Part shown: piece after piece, positions 39,628-48,242 of the stretch | Position numbering within the stretch: position 1 is the first letter of the stretch | How the letters are laid out: each line of letters opens with the position of its first letter | Source: an uncultured Tateyamaria sp. | GTDB taxonomy: Bacteria > Pseudomonadota > Alphaproteobacteria > Rhodobacterales > Rhodobacteraceae | DNA length: 64,000 nucleotides | Direction: 5' to 3' | Assembly (NCBI RefSeq): GCF_947503415.1 | Contig: NZ_CANNDS010000001.1 | Coordinates: 833,501 to 897,500, forward strand | Notes under the pieces: generated by a model | Database searches by the model: none | Told to the model about the DNA's origin: nothing | What the model saw: the letters and a program-made list of their open reading frames with translations, nothing else | Program-made: the position numbers and the translations under genes

Positions 39628-40524
39628 ATGAACCTGACGCTCAAACAACTGCGATACTTCAAGGCCCTGTCCCAAGAGCTGCACTTCGGGCGGGCCGCAG
39701 AGCGGTGTGCGATTTCGCAGCCCGCATTGTCGGTGCAGATCCGGGAACTGGAAGACGGGCTTGGCCTGCAACTGTTCGAACGCCGCCCGCGATCCTTGCG
39801 GCTGACCTCGCATGGCGAGGAATTTGCGACCCGGGCCAGCACTATTCTGCAAACTGTAGACGAGTTGGGGAACTGGGCGGAAGCCGCACGCGCGCCCGGT
39901 CTCGGGCGGTTGCGATTGGGCATCATACCGACGATTGCGCCCTACCTTCTGCCGAACCTGATCGGCGCTTTGACACAGGCGCATCCGACCATAGACCTGC
40001 ATGTCCGTGAAACGGTTACGCCGCGGCTGGTCGACGAATTGCTGGATGGTCAACTGGACGTCGCCATCGTTGCATTGCCGCTGGACGAACCGTCCTTGGT
40101 CGAAACCCCGCTGTTCGAAGAGGAAATGGTGTTGATCCGACCGGGCAAGGACGTCGATCAGCCCCCCATATCCATGGCTGACCTGTCCGCCATGCGCCTA
40201 CTTCTGCTGGAGGAAGGGCACTGTTTTCGGGATCAGGCCATGTCGTTTTGCAACATAAGTCCAAACCGCCCAAATGCCGGGATGGACGGCAGCTCGTTGG
40301 GCACGCTGGTGCAGATGGTCGGCGCAGAGATCGGCGTGACCCTCATCCCGGAAATGGCCATCGAGGTCGAAACACGGTCCGCATCTGTCTGCGTCAATCG
40401 CTTCGACGCGCCGATTCCCAAACGAAGCATTGGTGTTGTCTGGCGGCGCACCAATCCGATGGGCGACACGCTCAAGGAAGTTGGAGCGATCGTGAAATCG
40501 GCAGCCTCCGGGCCCACGACATAA
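39628..40524 (+). CDS. oxyR: Hydrogen peroxide-responsive regulator OxyR
   Basis: A 298-residue LysR-type regulator. Helix-turn-helix at residues about 16-38 (ELHFGRAAERCAISQPALSVQI). Starting at ATG 39628, the redox cysteines fall exactly at 199 (EEGHCFRDQ) and 208 (MSFCN), the positions of the disulfide pair in E. coli OxyR. Divergent from katG, its likely target. The 3' end is followed by a terminator and the left end of the integrated element. Confidence 0.95.
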   Translation: MNLTLKQLRYFKALSQELHFGRAAERCAISQPALSVQIRELEDGLGLQLFERRPRSLRLTSHGEEFATRASTILQTVDELGNWAEAARAPGLGRLRLGIIPTIAPYLLPNLIGALTQAHPTIDLHVRETVTPRLVDELLDGQLDVAIVALPLDEPSLVETPLFEEEMVLIRPGKDVDQPPISMADLSAMRLLLLEEGHCFRDQAMSFCNISPNRPNAGMDGSSLGTLVQMVGAEIGVTLIPEMAIEVETRSASVCVNRFDAPIPKRSIGVVWRRTNPMGDTLKEVGAIVKSAASGPTT

Positions 40525-40553
40525 ACGCGCATCATCAGCCCCCTGAAACGGGA

Positions 40554-40580
40554 AACGCCGCCCCGAGGGACGGCGTTTTT
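40554..40580. terminator. Terminator after oxyR
   Basis: AACGCCG/CGGCGTT arms around CCCCGAGGGA followed by TTTTT make a Rho-independent terminator for oxyR. It directly abuts the left copy of the 13-bp repeat, so before the element integrated it would have lain just beyond the 3' end of tRNA-fMet on the other strand. Confidence 0.8.
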
Positions 40581-40592
40581 GGTTGCGGGAGT
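40580..40592. repeat. Left attachment repeat (attL core)
   Basis: TGGTTGCGGGAGT, identical to 60326-60338. It reproduces the 3' terminal 13 bases of the tRNA-fMet gene (as complement of ACTCCCGCAACCA) but with no tRNA body beside it, as expected for a displaced core left by site-specific integration. Confidence 0.7.
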
Positions 40593-40666
40593 TCGCACCC
40601 ACCGAAAGCGAATGGTTGTCATTTTGGAAGTCTAACTGACAACGAAGCGAATTTTGCCAGATTGCA

Positions 40667-41083
40667 TCAATGTTCACCACGACAGTGTTCGTGGTCAGCC
40701 AATGATGCCAGAACATAGCACTCTTCTGAACTTCCCTCGCCATCGCATCCGTCTGCGATGCGAACCAGTTCGGTTTCCAGTGCCTTGAGTCTTAGCAGCT
40801 TCTCACGCACGTCGGTCAGTTGATGCTGGGCGATCTCGGTGGCCTCTTGGCAGGATCGGTCAGGATGTTGCTGCAAATCGATCAACGCGGTGATGGCTTC
40901 GATGGAGAATCCAAGGTCACGGGCATGTCTGATGAAGCCCAGCCGTTCCAGACCCTCTTTGTCATATCGTCGTTGATTGCCTTCGGTGCGACCTGCGGAC
41001 ACCAGCAATCCAACCTGTTCGTAGTATCGAATGGTAGGAACTTTCACACCCGTCTGCTTTGACAATTGCCCGATAGAAAACAT
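40667..41083 (-). CDS. MerR-family metal-responsive regulator
   Basis: A 138-residue MerR regulator: DNA-binding N-terminus SIGQLSKQTGVKVPTIRYYEQVGLL, dimer helix about residues 75-110, and Cys78, Cys113, Cys122 and Cys134 at or near the places used for Zn/Cd/Pb in ZntR, CadR and PbrR. It is divergent from a module including a cation-diffusion-facilitator-like protein, and a MerR-type promoter lies between. Most likely senses zinc, cadmium, cobalt or lead; the exact metal is open. Confidence 0.85.
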   Translation of the reverse strand: MFSIGQLSKQTGVKVPTIRYYEQVGLLVSAGRTEGNQRRYDKEGLERLGFIRHARDLGFSIEAITALIDLQQHPDRSCQEATEIAQHQLTDVREKLLRLKALETELVRIADGCDGEGSSEECYVLASLADHEHCRGEH

Positions 41084-41095
41084 GCGATTTACCTC

Positions 41096-41126
41096 TTGAA
41101 GCTCTAGTGACTAGAGGTTGTAGATA
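41096..41126 (+). promoter_or_regulatory. MerR-type promoter with long spacer and palindrome
   Basis: TTGAAG (41096-41101) and TAGATA (41121-41126) are separated by 19 bp, the over-long spacing typical of MerR-activated promoters. The spacer holds the perfect dyad CTCTAGT-G-ACTAGAG (41102-41116). It points to the transglutaminase-like/CDF operon. The -10 element is imperfect. Confidence 0.7.
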
Positions 41127-41155
41127 GGGTGGGACACAAAGAAAAGGCGATTCGT

Positions 41156-41926
41156 ATGTCCTCTGATCCAACGACCCAACAGACCCCACTCCTCAATTAC
41201 TCAGCAGGCCCGATCCAGTCACTGATTGCGGATCGTGGGTGGTCCAAACTTGAACCTGCTGAGCGGGCAGAAGCCGCCTATGAGTTTGTCAGGAATGAAA
41301 TCGCATTTGGCTACAACAGCGACGACACCTTGCCAGCCTCCGACGTGCTGCGGGATGGTTATGGTCAGTGCAATACAAAGACCACCCTACTGATGGCATT
41401 GCTGCGGGCGATGGATTTGCCATGCCGCTTCCATGGCTTCACGATCCACAAGTCGCTGCAACGTGGTATCGTTCCCGAAATCGTCTACCCCCTCGCACCG
41501 ACCAATATCCTGCACTCATGGGTAGAAGTCTTATTGGACGGGAGGTGGATCACCCTTGAGGGCTTCATCCTCGATGATGCCGTGCTGAATGCACTGCAAA
41601 GAGCTTTCCCCGATCAGGACAGTATCTGCGGATTTGGTGCTGGCACGGACAACCTCCATGCCCCTGCTGTCGCCTGGTCTGGGGGTGACACATATATCCA
41701 GAGAACGGGGATCAACGCCGACTTGGGGGCATTCGCATCACCAGATGCATTTTACACGGAACACCAGCAACTGCGTGGCATCAAAGGATTGCTGTATAGA
41801 CTCATGATCCGCCACTGGATGAATGCACGTGTGGAACGCCTCCGTCGTGGCCTGGTGCCGACCATCCCTAACGGTCCCGCAACAGCATTGCCCCCTCAAC
41901 ATCCGAATGTGAAGGAGGCTATGTAA
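41156..41926 (+). CDS. Transglutaminase-like domain protein
   Basis: A 256-residue protein with the papain-like transglutaminase core: Cys72 in GYGQCNTKTTLLMALLRA, His120 in NILHSWVEVLLDGRW, and an acidic residue in the following TLEGF. No signal peptide is evident. The start is ATG 41156, since the likely transcription start from the MerR-type promoter lies downstream of an earlier GTG (41129). Its stop overlaps the next start (TAATG). Protease or amide-transfer role unknown. Confidence 0.75.
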   Translation: MSSDPTTQQTPLLNYSAGPIQSLIADRGWSKLEPAERAEAAYEFVRNEIAFGYNSDDTLPASDVLRDGYGQCNTKTTLLMALLRAMDLPCRFHGFTIHKSLQRGIVPEIVYPLAPTNILHSWVEVLLDGRWITLEGFILDDAVLNALQRAFPDQDSICGFGAGTDNLHAPAVAWSGGDTYIQRTGINADLGAFASPDAFYTEHQQLRGIKGLLYRLMIRHWMNARVERLRRGLVPTIPNGPATALPPQHPNVKEAM

Positions 41927-42561
41927 TGTCGGGTTGCTGCGGACATGATGCGAAGTTCGAAGGCGTCTCGGCTGATTACAAACGCCGCCTTTGGATCGTC
42001 ATCGCCCTGAACGCCACGATGTTTGTGGTCGAGATGTCGGCGGGTCACTATGCCCAGTCTCAGGCTCTTCAGGCCGATGCATTGGACTTCTTAGGTGATG
42101 CCCTGACCTACGGCATTTCACTGGCGGTCATTGGTGCGTCCATTCAGGTGCGCACGAATGCTGCATTGGCAAAAGGGCTGAGCCTCCTCTTGATGGGCCT
42201 CTGGGTCTTCGGCTCGACCCTTTACCGCGTATTCTACGTTGGAGTGCCTGAAGCGGGCATCATGGGGGGCGTAGGTGTTATGGCACTTGCAACAAACCTG
42301 GCCAGCGTTCTGCTGCTGGTTCGATACAAAGACGGAGATGCCAACGTCAGATCGGTGTGGCTGTGTTCACGCAACGATGCCATCGGCAATGTGGCAGTTG
42401 TCTTTGCCGCCCTCGGTGTTTGGGGAACTGCGACAGGTTGGCCAGACCTGATCGTTGCGGGGATTATGGCGACGTTGTTCCTGTCGTCGGCGTTTCAGAT
42501 CGTGCGTCAGGCTTTGCAGGAACGTCGAGATGCGATGCAGCACATCCATGGGGCAACATGA
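41926..42561 (+). CDS. Cation-diffusion-facilitator-like transporter
   Basis: A 211-residue protein with six hydrophobic segments in the cation-efflux arrangement. Metal-site-like motifs are DALDFLGD in TM2 and NDAIGN in TM5 (replacing the usual HxxxD pairs). The N-terminus SGCCGHD may bind metal. It lacks the cytosolic C-terminal domain of larger CDF proteins. Regulated with the divergent MerR by inference; overlaps the next gene by 4 bp. Confidence 0.78.
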   Translation: MSGCCGHDAKFEGVSADYKRRLWIVIALNATMFVVEMSAGHYAQSQALQADALDFLGDALTYGISLAVIGASIQVRTNAALAKGLSLLLMGLWVFGSTLYRVFYVGVPEAGIMGGVGVMALATNLASVLLLVRYKDGDANVRSVWLCSRNDAIGNVAVVFAALGVWGTATGWPDLIVAGIMATLFLSSAFQIVRQALQERRDAMQHIHGAT

Positions 42562-43109
42562 CGGTCGTTCTGCTTACCACCATGGGGATCGCTATTGCGT
42601 TCGGGACCTTGGCAGCGATTGTCTGGTCCATCGCTTATCCCGAACGCCGACTGTGGCCGCCAAAAGAGTATACGGCACTGACACCGATCTTGGTGTGGGT
42701 GCCAACCTTCACCCTGTTTGGCACCATGATCGCAGTTGGTGTCATGGAGTGGGGGTCTTGGTCCATTCCCGCTGCTATCAGATACTCCTTGGGAGGGACG
42801 TTGATCGTCCTGGGCAATCTGGGTGTGTGGTCGGAAGTGCTGAAGTTTGGCGTCGATCAAACAGGCGGTGCGCCAGGTAACCTGAGAACGTCAGGGCTGT
42901 ATCGGTATTCCCGTAACCCGCAATATGTATCAGATATGATGATCGTGCTCGGCTGGACGTTGATGTCGGCGTCACCAAATGCATTGCTGATCGCGTCTGC
43001 ATCCATTGTTGTCCTAGCCGCCGCACCGTTCGCCGAAGAACCTTGGCTTGTTGATCAGTATGGTGAGGAATACCAAACATACAGATTGACGGTTGGTCGG
43101 TTTCTTTAA
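42558..43109 (+). CDS. ICMT/PEMT-family membrane methyltransferase
   Basis: A 183-residue membrane protein with about five hydrophobic segments and the conserved LYRYSRNPQYVSDMMIVLGW region with later EEPWLVDQYGEEYQTY, which is the isoprenylcysteine/phospholipid methyltransferase signature. It is the third gene of the MerR-controlled operon (ATGA overlap). The substrate is unknown; some relatives in this superfamily methylate thiols. Confidence 0.78.
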   Translation: MTVVLLTTMGIAIAFGTLAAIVWSIAYPERRLWPPKEYTALTPILVWVPTFTLFGTMIAVGVMEWGSWSIPAAIRYSLGGTLIVLGNLGVWSEVLKFGVDQTGGAPGNLRTSGLYRYSRNPQYVSDMMIVLGWTLMSASPNALLIASASIVVLAAAPFAEEPWLVDQYGEEYQTYRLTVGRFL

Positions 43110-43276
43110 GAAGTTTGGCCGTGTCTCAAAATCGGTTGGTTTCAAGGTTATCGTTACCCTTGGGCTTCCCGCTGCTAACGGCCCGTGTAGCGTTGGTTCT
43201 GAATTTCTCATAAACCCCTATCGTAACGAATCACTATTCCTGCTAAGATGGTCACGAGTTTTGAGAAGGAGAACGA
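43110..43276. other. Intergenic region upstream of the resolvase
   Basis: A 167-bp region without a gene, between the methyltransferase and the resolvase. By analogy it may contain a recombination site for the adjacent resolvase; I see no convincing inverted repeats. A GAAGGAG ribosome site for the resolvase lies at its end. Confidence 0.3.
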
Positions 43277-43852
43277 ATGCAGATTGGATACGCACGGATC
43301 AGCACAGACACACAGACCCATGACGCCCAGATCGCGGCACTGAAGGCGGCGGGGTGTGAGAAGATATTCATAGAGACCGCATCTGGTGCGAAGAAGGACA
43401 GGCCCGTGCTGAATGAAGCACTGGCCTACCTACGTCCACACGCTGATGACAAGCTGGTGGTCTACAAGCTGGATCGTGTGGCTCGTAGCCTCCCACATCT
43501 GATCGAAATCATGGATCGGCTCAACCAGGACAACATCGAGTTCCAGAGCCTGTCCGAGGCCATCGACACCAAGACCCCTGGCGGAAGACTGCTCTTCCAC
43601 GTCATGGGGGCAATCTCAGCCTTCGAACGTGATCTGATCATAGAGCGGACCCAAGCGGGGCTCAGGGCCGCGAAGGCAAAGGGTCGGGTCGGTGGGCGTC
43701 CGAAGAAGATGACTGACGACAAGATCAACGCGGCCCGTGAACTTTTGGCGAATGGCACCGCTGTCAGGGATGCTGCTGCTGCGGTGGGGGTTTCAGTCCC
43801 GACCCTATATCGCTGGCTTCCAGGGAAAGAACGGTCGTCGTTGAGTGCCTAG
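43277..43852 (+). CDS. Small serine recombinase (resolvase/invertase)
   Basis: A 191-residue Hin/Pin-type serine recombinase. Catalytic Ser is in GYARISTDTQ near residue 9; other active-site features include KLDRVARS and FERDLIIERT. The C-terminal helix-turn-helix is GTAVRDAAAAVGVSVPTLYRWLP. Length matches resolvases, not the large serine integrase at 58747. Start ATG 43277 with GAAGGAG before it. Confidence 0.92.
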   Translation: MQIGYARISTDTQTHDAQIAALKAAGCEKIFIETASGAKKDRPVLNEALAYLRPHADDKLVVYKLDRVARSLPHLIEIMDRLNQDNIEFQSLSEAIDTKTPGGRLLFHVMGAISAFERDLIIERTQAGLRAAKAKGRVGGRPKKMTDDKINAARELLANGTAVRDAAAAVGVSVPTLYRWLPGKERSSLSA

Positions 43853-44021
43853 CTGATTTTCATGCCTGTCTCATTCACCAGAATGAACCTGGTGTTGAGA
43901 TGGTCTAATGCGGGCAGTTCAGCGTGGGTTTCAATGCTGTAGCTGGGTGGTTTTGGTGATCAGCAGCGTCGAGGACGGCACCCAGGCTTACATCTGGGAC
44001 GGCTCGGCCCTGCTGAGCCTA

Positions 44022-45215
44022 TTATTCCAGGCGGGCGTCCAGATAGTCATAAAAACATGTATCTTCAGCGTCTGGGTCGCCGCACCATTTCTTAACTAGA
44101 GAGAGGAAGGCAACAAAGGAACTCCTAGTAATCATACCATGTCGAAGCCAAGGCTGGGGCTTATGAACGACCTGGTTCCATCCTGACATCCACAGATGAA
44201 TGAACTGCTCTGCATATGAAAGCTTGGCGAAGTTTCGTTTCACATAGGCCAACCGTTCCTGCACCTGGAGTTCGATCACACGAGCAGGGTCAATACTGAC
44301 ACCAGTCACATCCAGGGACTTGCCCATCGAGAAGGAAAGATTGCGTTTGTTGACCTGACCACCCAGGAGGGCATGACCAATCACGGCATCCTTCTTCTGC
44401 TCAGTGGTGTCCAACTTAACCTCGGTCTTCTCCATGGCAGAGTATTCCAGATAGCCCTGGGCACCGTGGGTGACCTCACCATGCTTGTTGATGCGTTCTG
44501 GCTGAACAGTCGCGACACAAACCCTGCGACAGCCTGGGAACGCTTCCCTGACGATACGGCGAACTTCTTGTTTGCTCAGATAAGGGTCAGCGACGATCCC
44601 GTGCCAGTGCAGCAGGGCGAAGACCTCATCGGGACGGTTGATTGGATCGAAGCCGACGGGCCATTGGTCCTGAGGAAAGATCGTGGCCAGATACCCAGCG
44701 GTCTCCATGGCGAAGTGGAAACGACCTGAGACCTGTGCACCGTCAGTCAATGGGCTCAATGCATCTCGCATTCGACTGCGACATGCATCGATGCTGGACT
44801 TTGCATCCGCTGTCAGCGGCAGGATCATATTGTTGACGGTGGTTGGGTGGCGCATCACATCTGGGAAGCCCTGCTGCTTCTTTTCCATGCGTTCTCCAGC
44901 ACGGCTTGCATAGGATCGCCCCTGGACAGAGCCACATGCGTTGAATCCCTCAGGAGACTTGAAGTCCTTCCTTGTTCGAAGGCCATCGGCCTGACGCGTC
45001 CGCCTAGGTCTTGTGTTGTATCGCTTCGCTGCGTCGGCGCGGTCCATTGCTGTTTGCTGCTGGTTCAAAACGGAGGCAATGGCCAAGTTTCCTGTTGCCT
45101 GGAACTCTCGTTCAAGGATTCGTCTCTTGTAGTGCTGATCGTTCGCCAGTCCTGTTTTCCCGATTGCGGTCGCCTCGATATTGTCGCGCATCCTGCGCAT
45201 CGTTGGTCGTGCCAT
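44022..45215 (-). CDS. Putative replication-like protein with HUH-type motif
   Basis: A 397-residue protein I do not firmly recognise. Residues 200-208 read ALLHWHGIV, a hydrophobic-His-x-His pattern like the HUH motif of rolling-circle Rep proteins and relaxases, followed about 50 residues later by tyrosines (GAQGYLEYSA, Tyr255 and Tyr258) that could be nucleophiles. The N-terminal 120 residues are basic. The start is probably ATG 45215 (MARPTMRRMRD), after AAAGGATC; an ATG 117 bp upstream adds a sequence not like coding. Repeats lie upstream, as expected for an origin. Confidence 0.45.
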   Translation of the reverse strand: MARPTMRRMRDNIEATAIGKTGLANDQHYKRRILEREFQATGNLAIASVLNQQQTAMDRADAAKRYNTRPRRTRQADGLRTRKDFKSPEGFNACGSVQGRSYASRAGERMEKKQQGFPDVMRHPTTVNNMILPLTADAKSSIDACRSRMRDALSPLTDGAQVSGRFHFAMETAGYLATIFPQDQWPVGFDPINRPDEVFALLHWHGIVADPYLSKQEVRRIVREAFPGCRRVCVATVQPERINKHGEVTHGAQGYLEYSAMEKTEVKLDTTEQKKDAVIGHALLGGQVNKRNLSFSMGKSLDVTGVSIDPARVIELQVQERLAYVKRNFAKLSYAEQFIHLWMSGWNQVVHKPQPWLRHGMITRSSFVAFLSLVKKWCGDPDAEDTCFYDYLDARLE

Positions 45216-45333
45216 GCTATGATCCTTTCCGATCTTTTGCTTTGGACCGAGGGAACATAGTGAGATTTTCGCCGAAGCGTTAATCGGGGGGTGGACATCA
45301 GGTGAGTGGCCAACATCCGCTCCCACGGACATC

Positions 45334-45437
45334 GGTATTTAGTCAGACCGTAGTCAGACTTGGGAACCAGGGTAGGAAGTAGGATTCCACGATAGTCAGA
45401 TACAGGTCTGCCCCAAGGCCGATCATCCCTAAATACC
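45334..45437. repeat. Inverted repeat enclosing AGTCAGA repeats
   Basis: GGTATTTAG (45334-45342) and its exact complement CTAAATACC (45429-45437) bracket three direct copies of AGTCAGA (45341, 45352, 45394). They lie between the divergent HUH-motif gene and the ribbon-helix-helix gene, suiting an origin or operator region. Confidence 0.5.
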
Positions 45438-45453
45438 AGTAGGAGGACGACCA

Positions 45454-45633
45454 ATGATGAAACGCTTTTCCGTGCGCAACCTGGATCAGGATGCCATCGA
45501 CATGCTGGCCGAGATCAGGGCCGAAGAACGCCGTGAGCTAGGTGCGATCCTGGAAGATTGCATCCAGTCATACTGGAGTGAATTGTTTGAGGCTGAAGCT
45601 GAAAACGATCTTGCTTTCGAAAATGCAGCCTGA
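45454..45633 (+). CDS. Small ribbon-helix-helix protein
   Basis: A 59-residue protein: RFSVRNL could be the DNA-contacting beta strand, followed by helices DAIDMLAEIRAEERRELG and ILEDCIQSYWSELFE, the pattern of CopG/Arc-type ribbon-helix-helix repressors. AGGAGGA at 45441 supports ATG 45454 (a second ATG follows directly). It is divergent from the Rep-like gene and may regulate it via the repeats between them (inference). Confidence 0.6.
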   Translation: MMKRFSVRNLDQDAIDMLAEIRAEERRELGAILEDCIQSYWSELFEAEAENDLAFENAA

Positions 45634-45640
45634 CTTCGTC

Positions 45641-47746
45641 TTATAGCGCGGCCTGCTTCAGCGCCTGAACGATGGGCCTCACCTGGATACCCATTTCCAT
45701 GAACTGTTGTTCAAATGGCCCTTGGTCCCAAGCATACAGGTAGCAGGTCTTTGACATTTGTTGACCTAACCACTCGATCAATACTGCGTCGAACCGATTA
45801 ACCAGCACCAGTGTCATTTCCTGACCTACATGGACGTTCCAGGGGCTATCTGGATCGAATGGGGTCAGGGGCAGGCCGTGGAGGGCCTCAAGGCTTGTCC
45901 ACGCATCTGAGGGTCGCAGGGCATGGTCGAGGTGCCGCTGGTCGAGGTCATGTATGCGGAGATACGCGAAGGCGGCTGACAGGTCTGTGTGCCGCTTTTC
46001 AGCGGAGGCGTTCAACAGGCGGACACGCTCGGCGGTCACATCGCGACACAGGTTCTTGTCGGGTCGATCATTTGTCCCCTCCGTCGATGACGCCATGACA
46101 AAGCGGCGGTTACCACCGTCTTCGGCATTCAGTTCCATTACAGCTTGAGCAGTTGTTGCTGAGCCCGCGAAGAAGTCGAGAATCAGGTCATTGGCGGATG
46201 TTGACTGGCGAAGTAGCTCACGGATCAACGACGTGGGCTTGGGGTGGTTGAACGTCTTCGATCCGAACAACCTGCGGACCTCTTTTGTGCCCTCGGTGTA
46301 TGAACCTGCCTGAATTTGGATGTTGCCGTCGTTCGAGGTGTCCGTGTCTGACGGGCGGGTAATCCAGCTTGAGAGTGGCTGTGTCGTGCGTTGCAGTTCG
46401 TCTTTGAATAGCTTTCGGCATGGAGTGCCGTATCCTATTTTCTTGCCAACCCAGAATTCGAGGTCAGGGAGATCATGTCGGAGGATCGGGACTCCACCGC
46501 TCAGTGGAACGTCCTTTTTGTCTATCGCGCTCTTGAGATCATCCAGGGTGGAAAACGTCTCTACCCGCTGCTCAAGGGGGAACACGATGCGGCCCTGAGC
46601 AATAAAGTCCTCGACAGGCTGTGTTTGCAGTCGGCGGCCCCTGGGTAGGCGCTTACGTGTTGCATACCGCCATACAGAGTCAGCATTGCATGGATAATAG
46701 ATGTCCGTCTTCGAGTCGTGCAGTGGGTAGTAGAGGTTCGGGCGTTCCAGATGCGAAAAGCTCAGCTTCATTGGAACAGCCTGCCAATCACCCCGTGGAT
46801 CGAAGTCGGGGTTGGCATAGGCTGCATAGCTCTTGGCGTTGCCAGCGAAGGCGAAGCCGCGTTTGCCCGCAACGAGGACATGCTCGTGGTCAGCACTCAG
46901 GTAGATACCCTGGTCGGCGTTCGAGCCGTTCCTGGTGCGCCAAACCAAGCTTCCATGCTGGAGGTCAGGTAGGGCCTCCTTCATCACCAACTCGGCAACG
47001 GCCCGCTGCTCATCGCTAATCGACATCAAGATCACACCATCGTCGGTCAATAGATCACGGGCCAGCACAAGACGGCGGTAGAGGAACTCCAACCAGGTGG
47101 ACTGCTCAAAGCGATGCCCAGGGTCACGGTATCGGTCGTCATATACCCAGTCGGTGTTGCCTGTATTATAAGGCGGGTCGATGTAAATGCATTTGACCCG
47201 ACCACGATGCGACAACCGTAGCCATCGCAGGGCATCGTAGTTGTCACCTTCGATTATGAGGTTTTCCCAAGGGGCCGCCTTGTCACACAATGTGAGGTCG
47301 AGCCGCGCGATGGGAACGGTTTGATCACCTTTGGCCTGGTGGCCAATGCGGTCATGCTCCCACACGAGACCAAGCTTTCTGCTGCGGTCCTGGGCCTCCA
47401 GCAGCCCGACAAGTTCGGCTTTGCTGAGGTGGTCATATTTGCGCAGCCGTTCACTCTGGGGTAGTCCTACACGGTCTGGCACATCAGCATCGCCAGGAAG
47501 GAGGGACCTGATCAGGTCGTCGGCCTGCCCCTTGTTGGCCTCTCGATATGCATGTTCGATCTGACGACGCTTTTGTTCCACGGCATGGGCGGACCTTTCC
47601 AGGGCAATCGATCTGTCGGAGGTTTGCAATGACACCCAGTATTCGCGGCGCTTCAATGTGGCCTGCATTGGCCTTGGCACCTGGACACGGACATACCAAC
47701 GATTGCCACGAAGAAAGAGTTTTGGAAGTGCTACAGTGCTTGCCAT
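45641..47746 (-). CDS. Adenine-specific DNA methyltransferase with N-terminal integrase-type (DUF6538-like) domain
   Basis: A 701-residue protein. Residues about 8-68 (FLRGNRWYVRVQVPRPM, then REYWVSLQTSDRSIALERS) look like the DUF6538 domain normally found at the N-terminus of tyrosine integrases. From about 150 onward it is an N6-adenine methylase of the beta class used by type III systems: motif IV DPPYNTGN at 190-197 and motif I LDFFAGSATTAQAVMELN later. No Res helicase gene is next to it, so it may be an orphan or the core of another defence mechanism. GC and codon use resemble the rest of the island. Confidence 0.8.
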   Translation of the reverse strand: MASTVALPKLFLRGNRWYVRVQVPRPMQATLKRREYWVSLQTSDRSIALERSAHAVEQKRRQIEHAYREANKGQADDLIRSLLPGDADVPDRVGLPQSERLRKYDHLSKAELVGLLEAQDRSRKLGLVWEHDRIGHQAKGDQTVPIARLDLTLCDKAAPWENLIIEGDNYDALRWLRLSHRGRVKCIYIDPPYNTGNTDWVYDDRYRDPGHRFEQSTWLEFLYRRLVLARDLLTDDGVILMSISDEQRAVAELVMKEALPDLQHGSLVWRTRNGSNADQGIYLSADHEHVLVAGKRGFAFAGNAKSYAAYANPDFDPRGDWQAVPMKLSFSHLERPNLYYPLHDSKTDIYYPCNADSVWRYATRKRLPRGRRLQTQPVEDFIAQGRIVFPLEQRVETFSTLDDLKSAIDKKDVPLSGGVPILRHDLPDLEFWVGKKIGYGTPCRKLFKDELQRTTQPLSSWITRPSDTDTSNDGNIQIQAGSYTEGTKEVRRLFGSKTFNHPKPTSLIRELLRQSTSANDLILDFFAGSATTAQAVMELNAEDGGNRRFVMASSTEGTNDRPDKNLCRDVTAERVRLLNASAEKRHTDLSAAFAYLRIHDLDQRHLDHALRPSDAWTSLEALHGLPLTPFDPDSPWNVHVGQEMTLVLVNRFDAVLIEWLGQQMSKTCYLYAWDQGPFEQQFMEMGIQVRPIVQALKQAAL

Positions 47747-47824
47747 ATCATCGCATTATTGATCTTGCTGTAGCAAGACAAGGTGTAGCCTCATGGGTTC
47801 GTGTATCCACCCACCGAACGCCAA

Positions 47825-48196
47825 TCAGGCGAACACGGACCCTTCGGCATATTGCTCCAGGAAGGCGTTCAGGTTCACGATCCTTGGAACCCTCCGCTTA
47901 CGGCCTGTCTCGGCCTCCAGAGCAGCCTCGCTGATCCGCAGGGTGTCCATGAGCATCCTGATCCGACCAGCGACACCAGGACTGCCCTCAGCTTCCCTCC
48001 ACACCTTCTTGACGTAGGGCCAGAGCAGCATCTCGTAGACCAGATCACCGATGGTGGTTTGGCTTTTCTCATTGGCACCCACAACAATGAAGCTCCTGAG
48101 GAATATGAGGACTTCCTCGTCAGCCATCTCTTCGATGAACTGATGCAGTTCGGTGGGAAGATCGTCTCTGATGTTCGATCCTGGGACTTCGGCCAT
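47825..48196 (-). CDS. Hypothetical 123-residue protein
   Basis: I do not recognise it. It is soluble, acidic in the N-terminal half (DLPTELHQFIEEMADEEVLIFLRS) and basic near the end (AALEAETGRKRRVPRIVNLNAFLEQ). Helices dominate. It lies upstream of the methyltransferase on the same strand, 78 bp before its start, and may belong to the same unit. Confidence 0.55.
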   Translation of the reverse strand: MAEVPGSNIRDDLPTELHQFIEEMADEEVLIFLRSFIVVGANEKSQTTIGDLVYEMLLWPYVKKVWREAEGSPGVAGRIRMLMDTLRISEAALEAETGRKRRVPRIVNLNAFLEQYAEGSVFA

Positions 48197-48242
48197 GCTG
48201 CTGCTCCTGGTTAAGGTTCACCAGTATTTACTGATTGGACAG

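Noticed and set aside
40593..40666. Possible tRNA remnant beyond the 13-bp repeat at the left end
   Set aside because: Bases after the repeat do not continue into a T-loop or cloverleaf; only the 13-bp core is shared with tRNA-fMet.
43908..44099. Short plus-strand frame of 63 codons after the resolvase
   Set aside because: It overlaps the 3' end of the HUH-motif gene, has no clear ribosome site and no recognisable features, although part of the translation looks protein-like.
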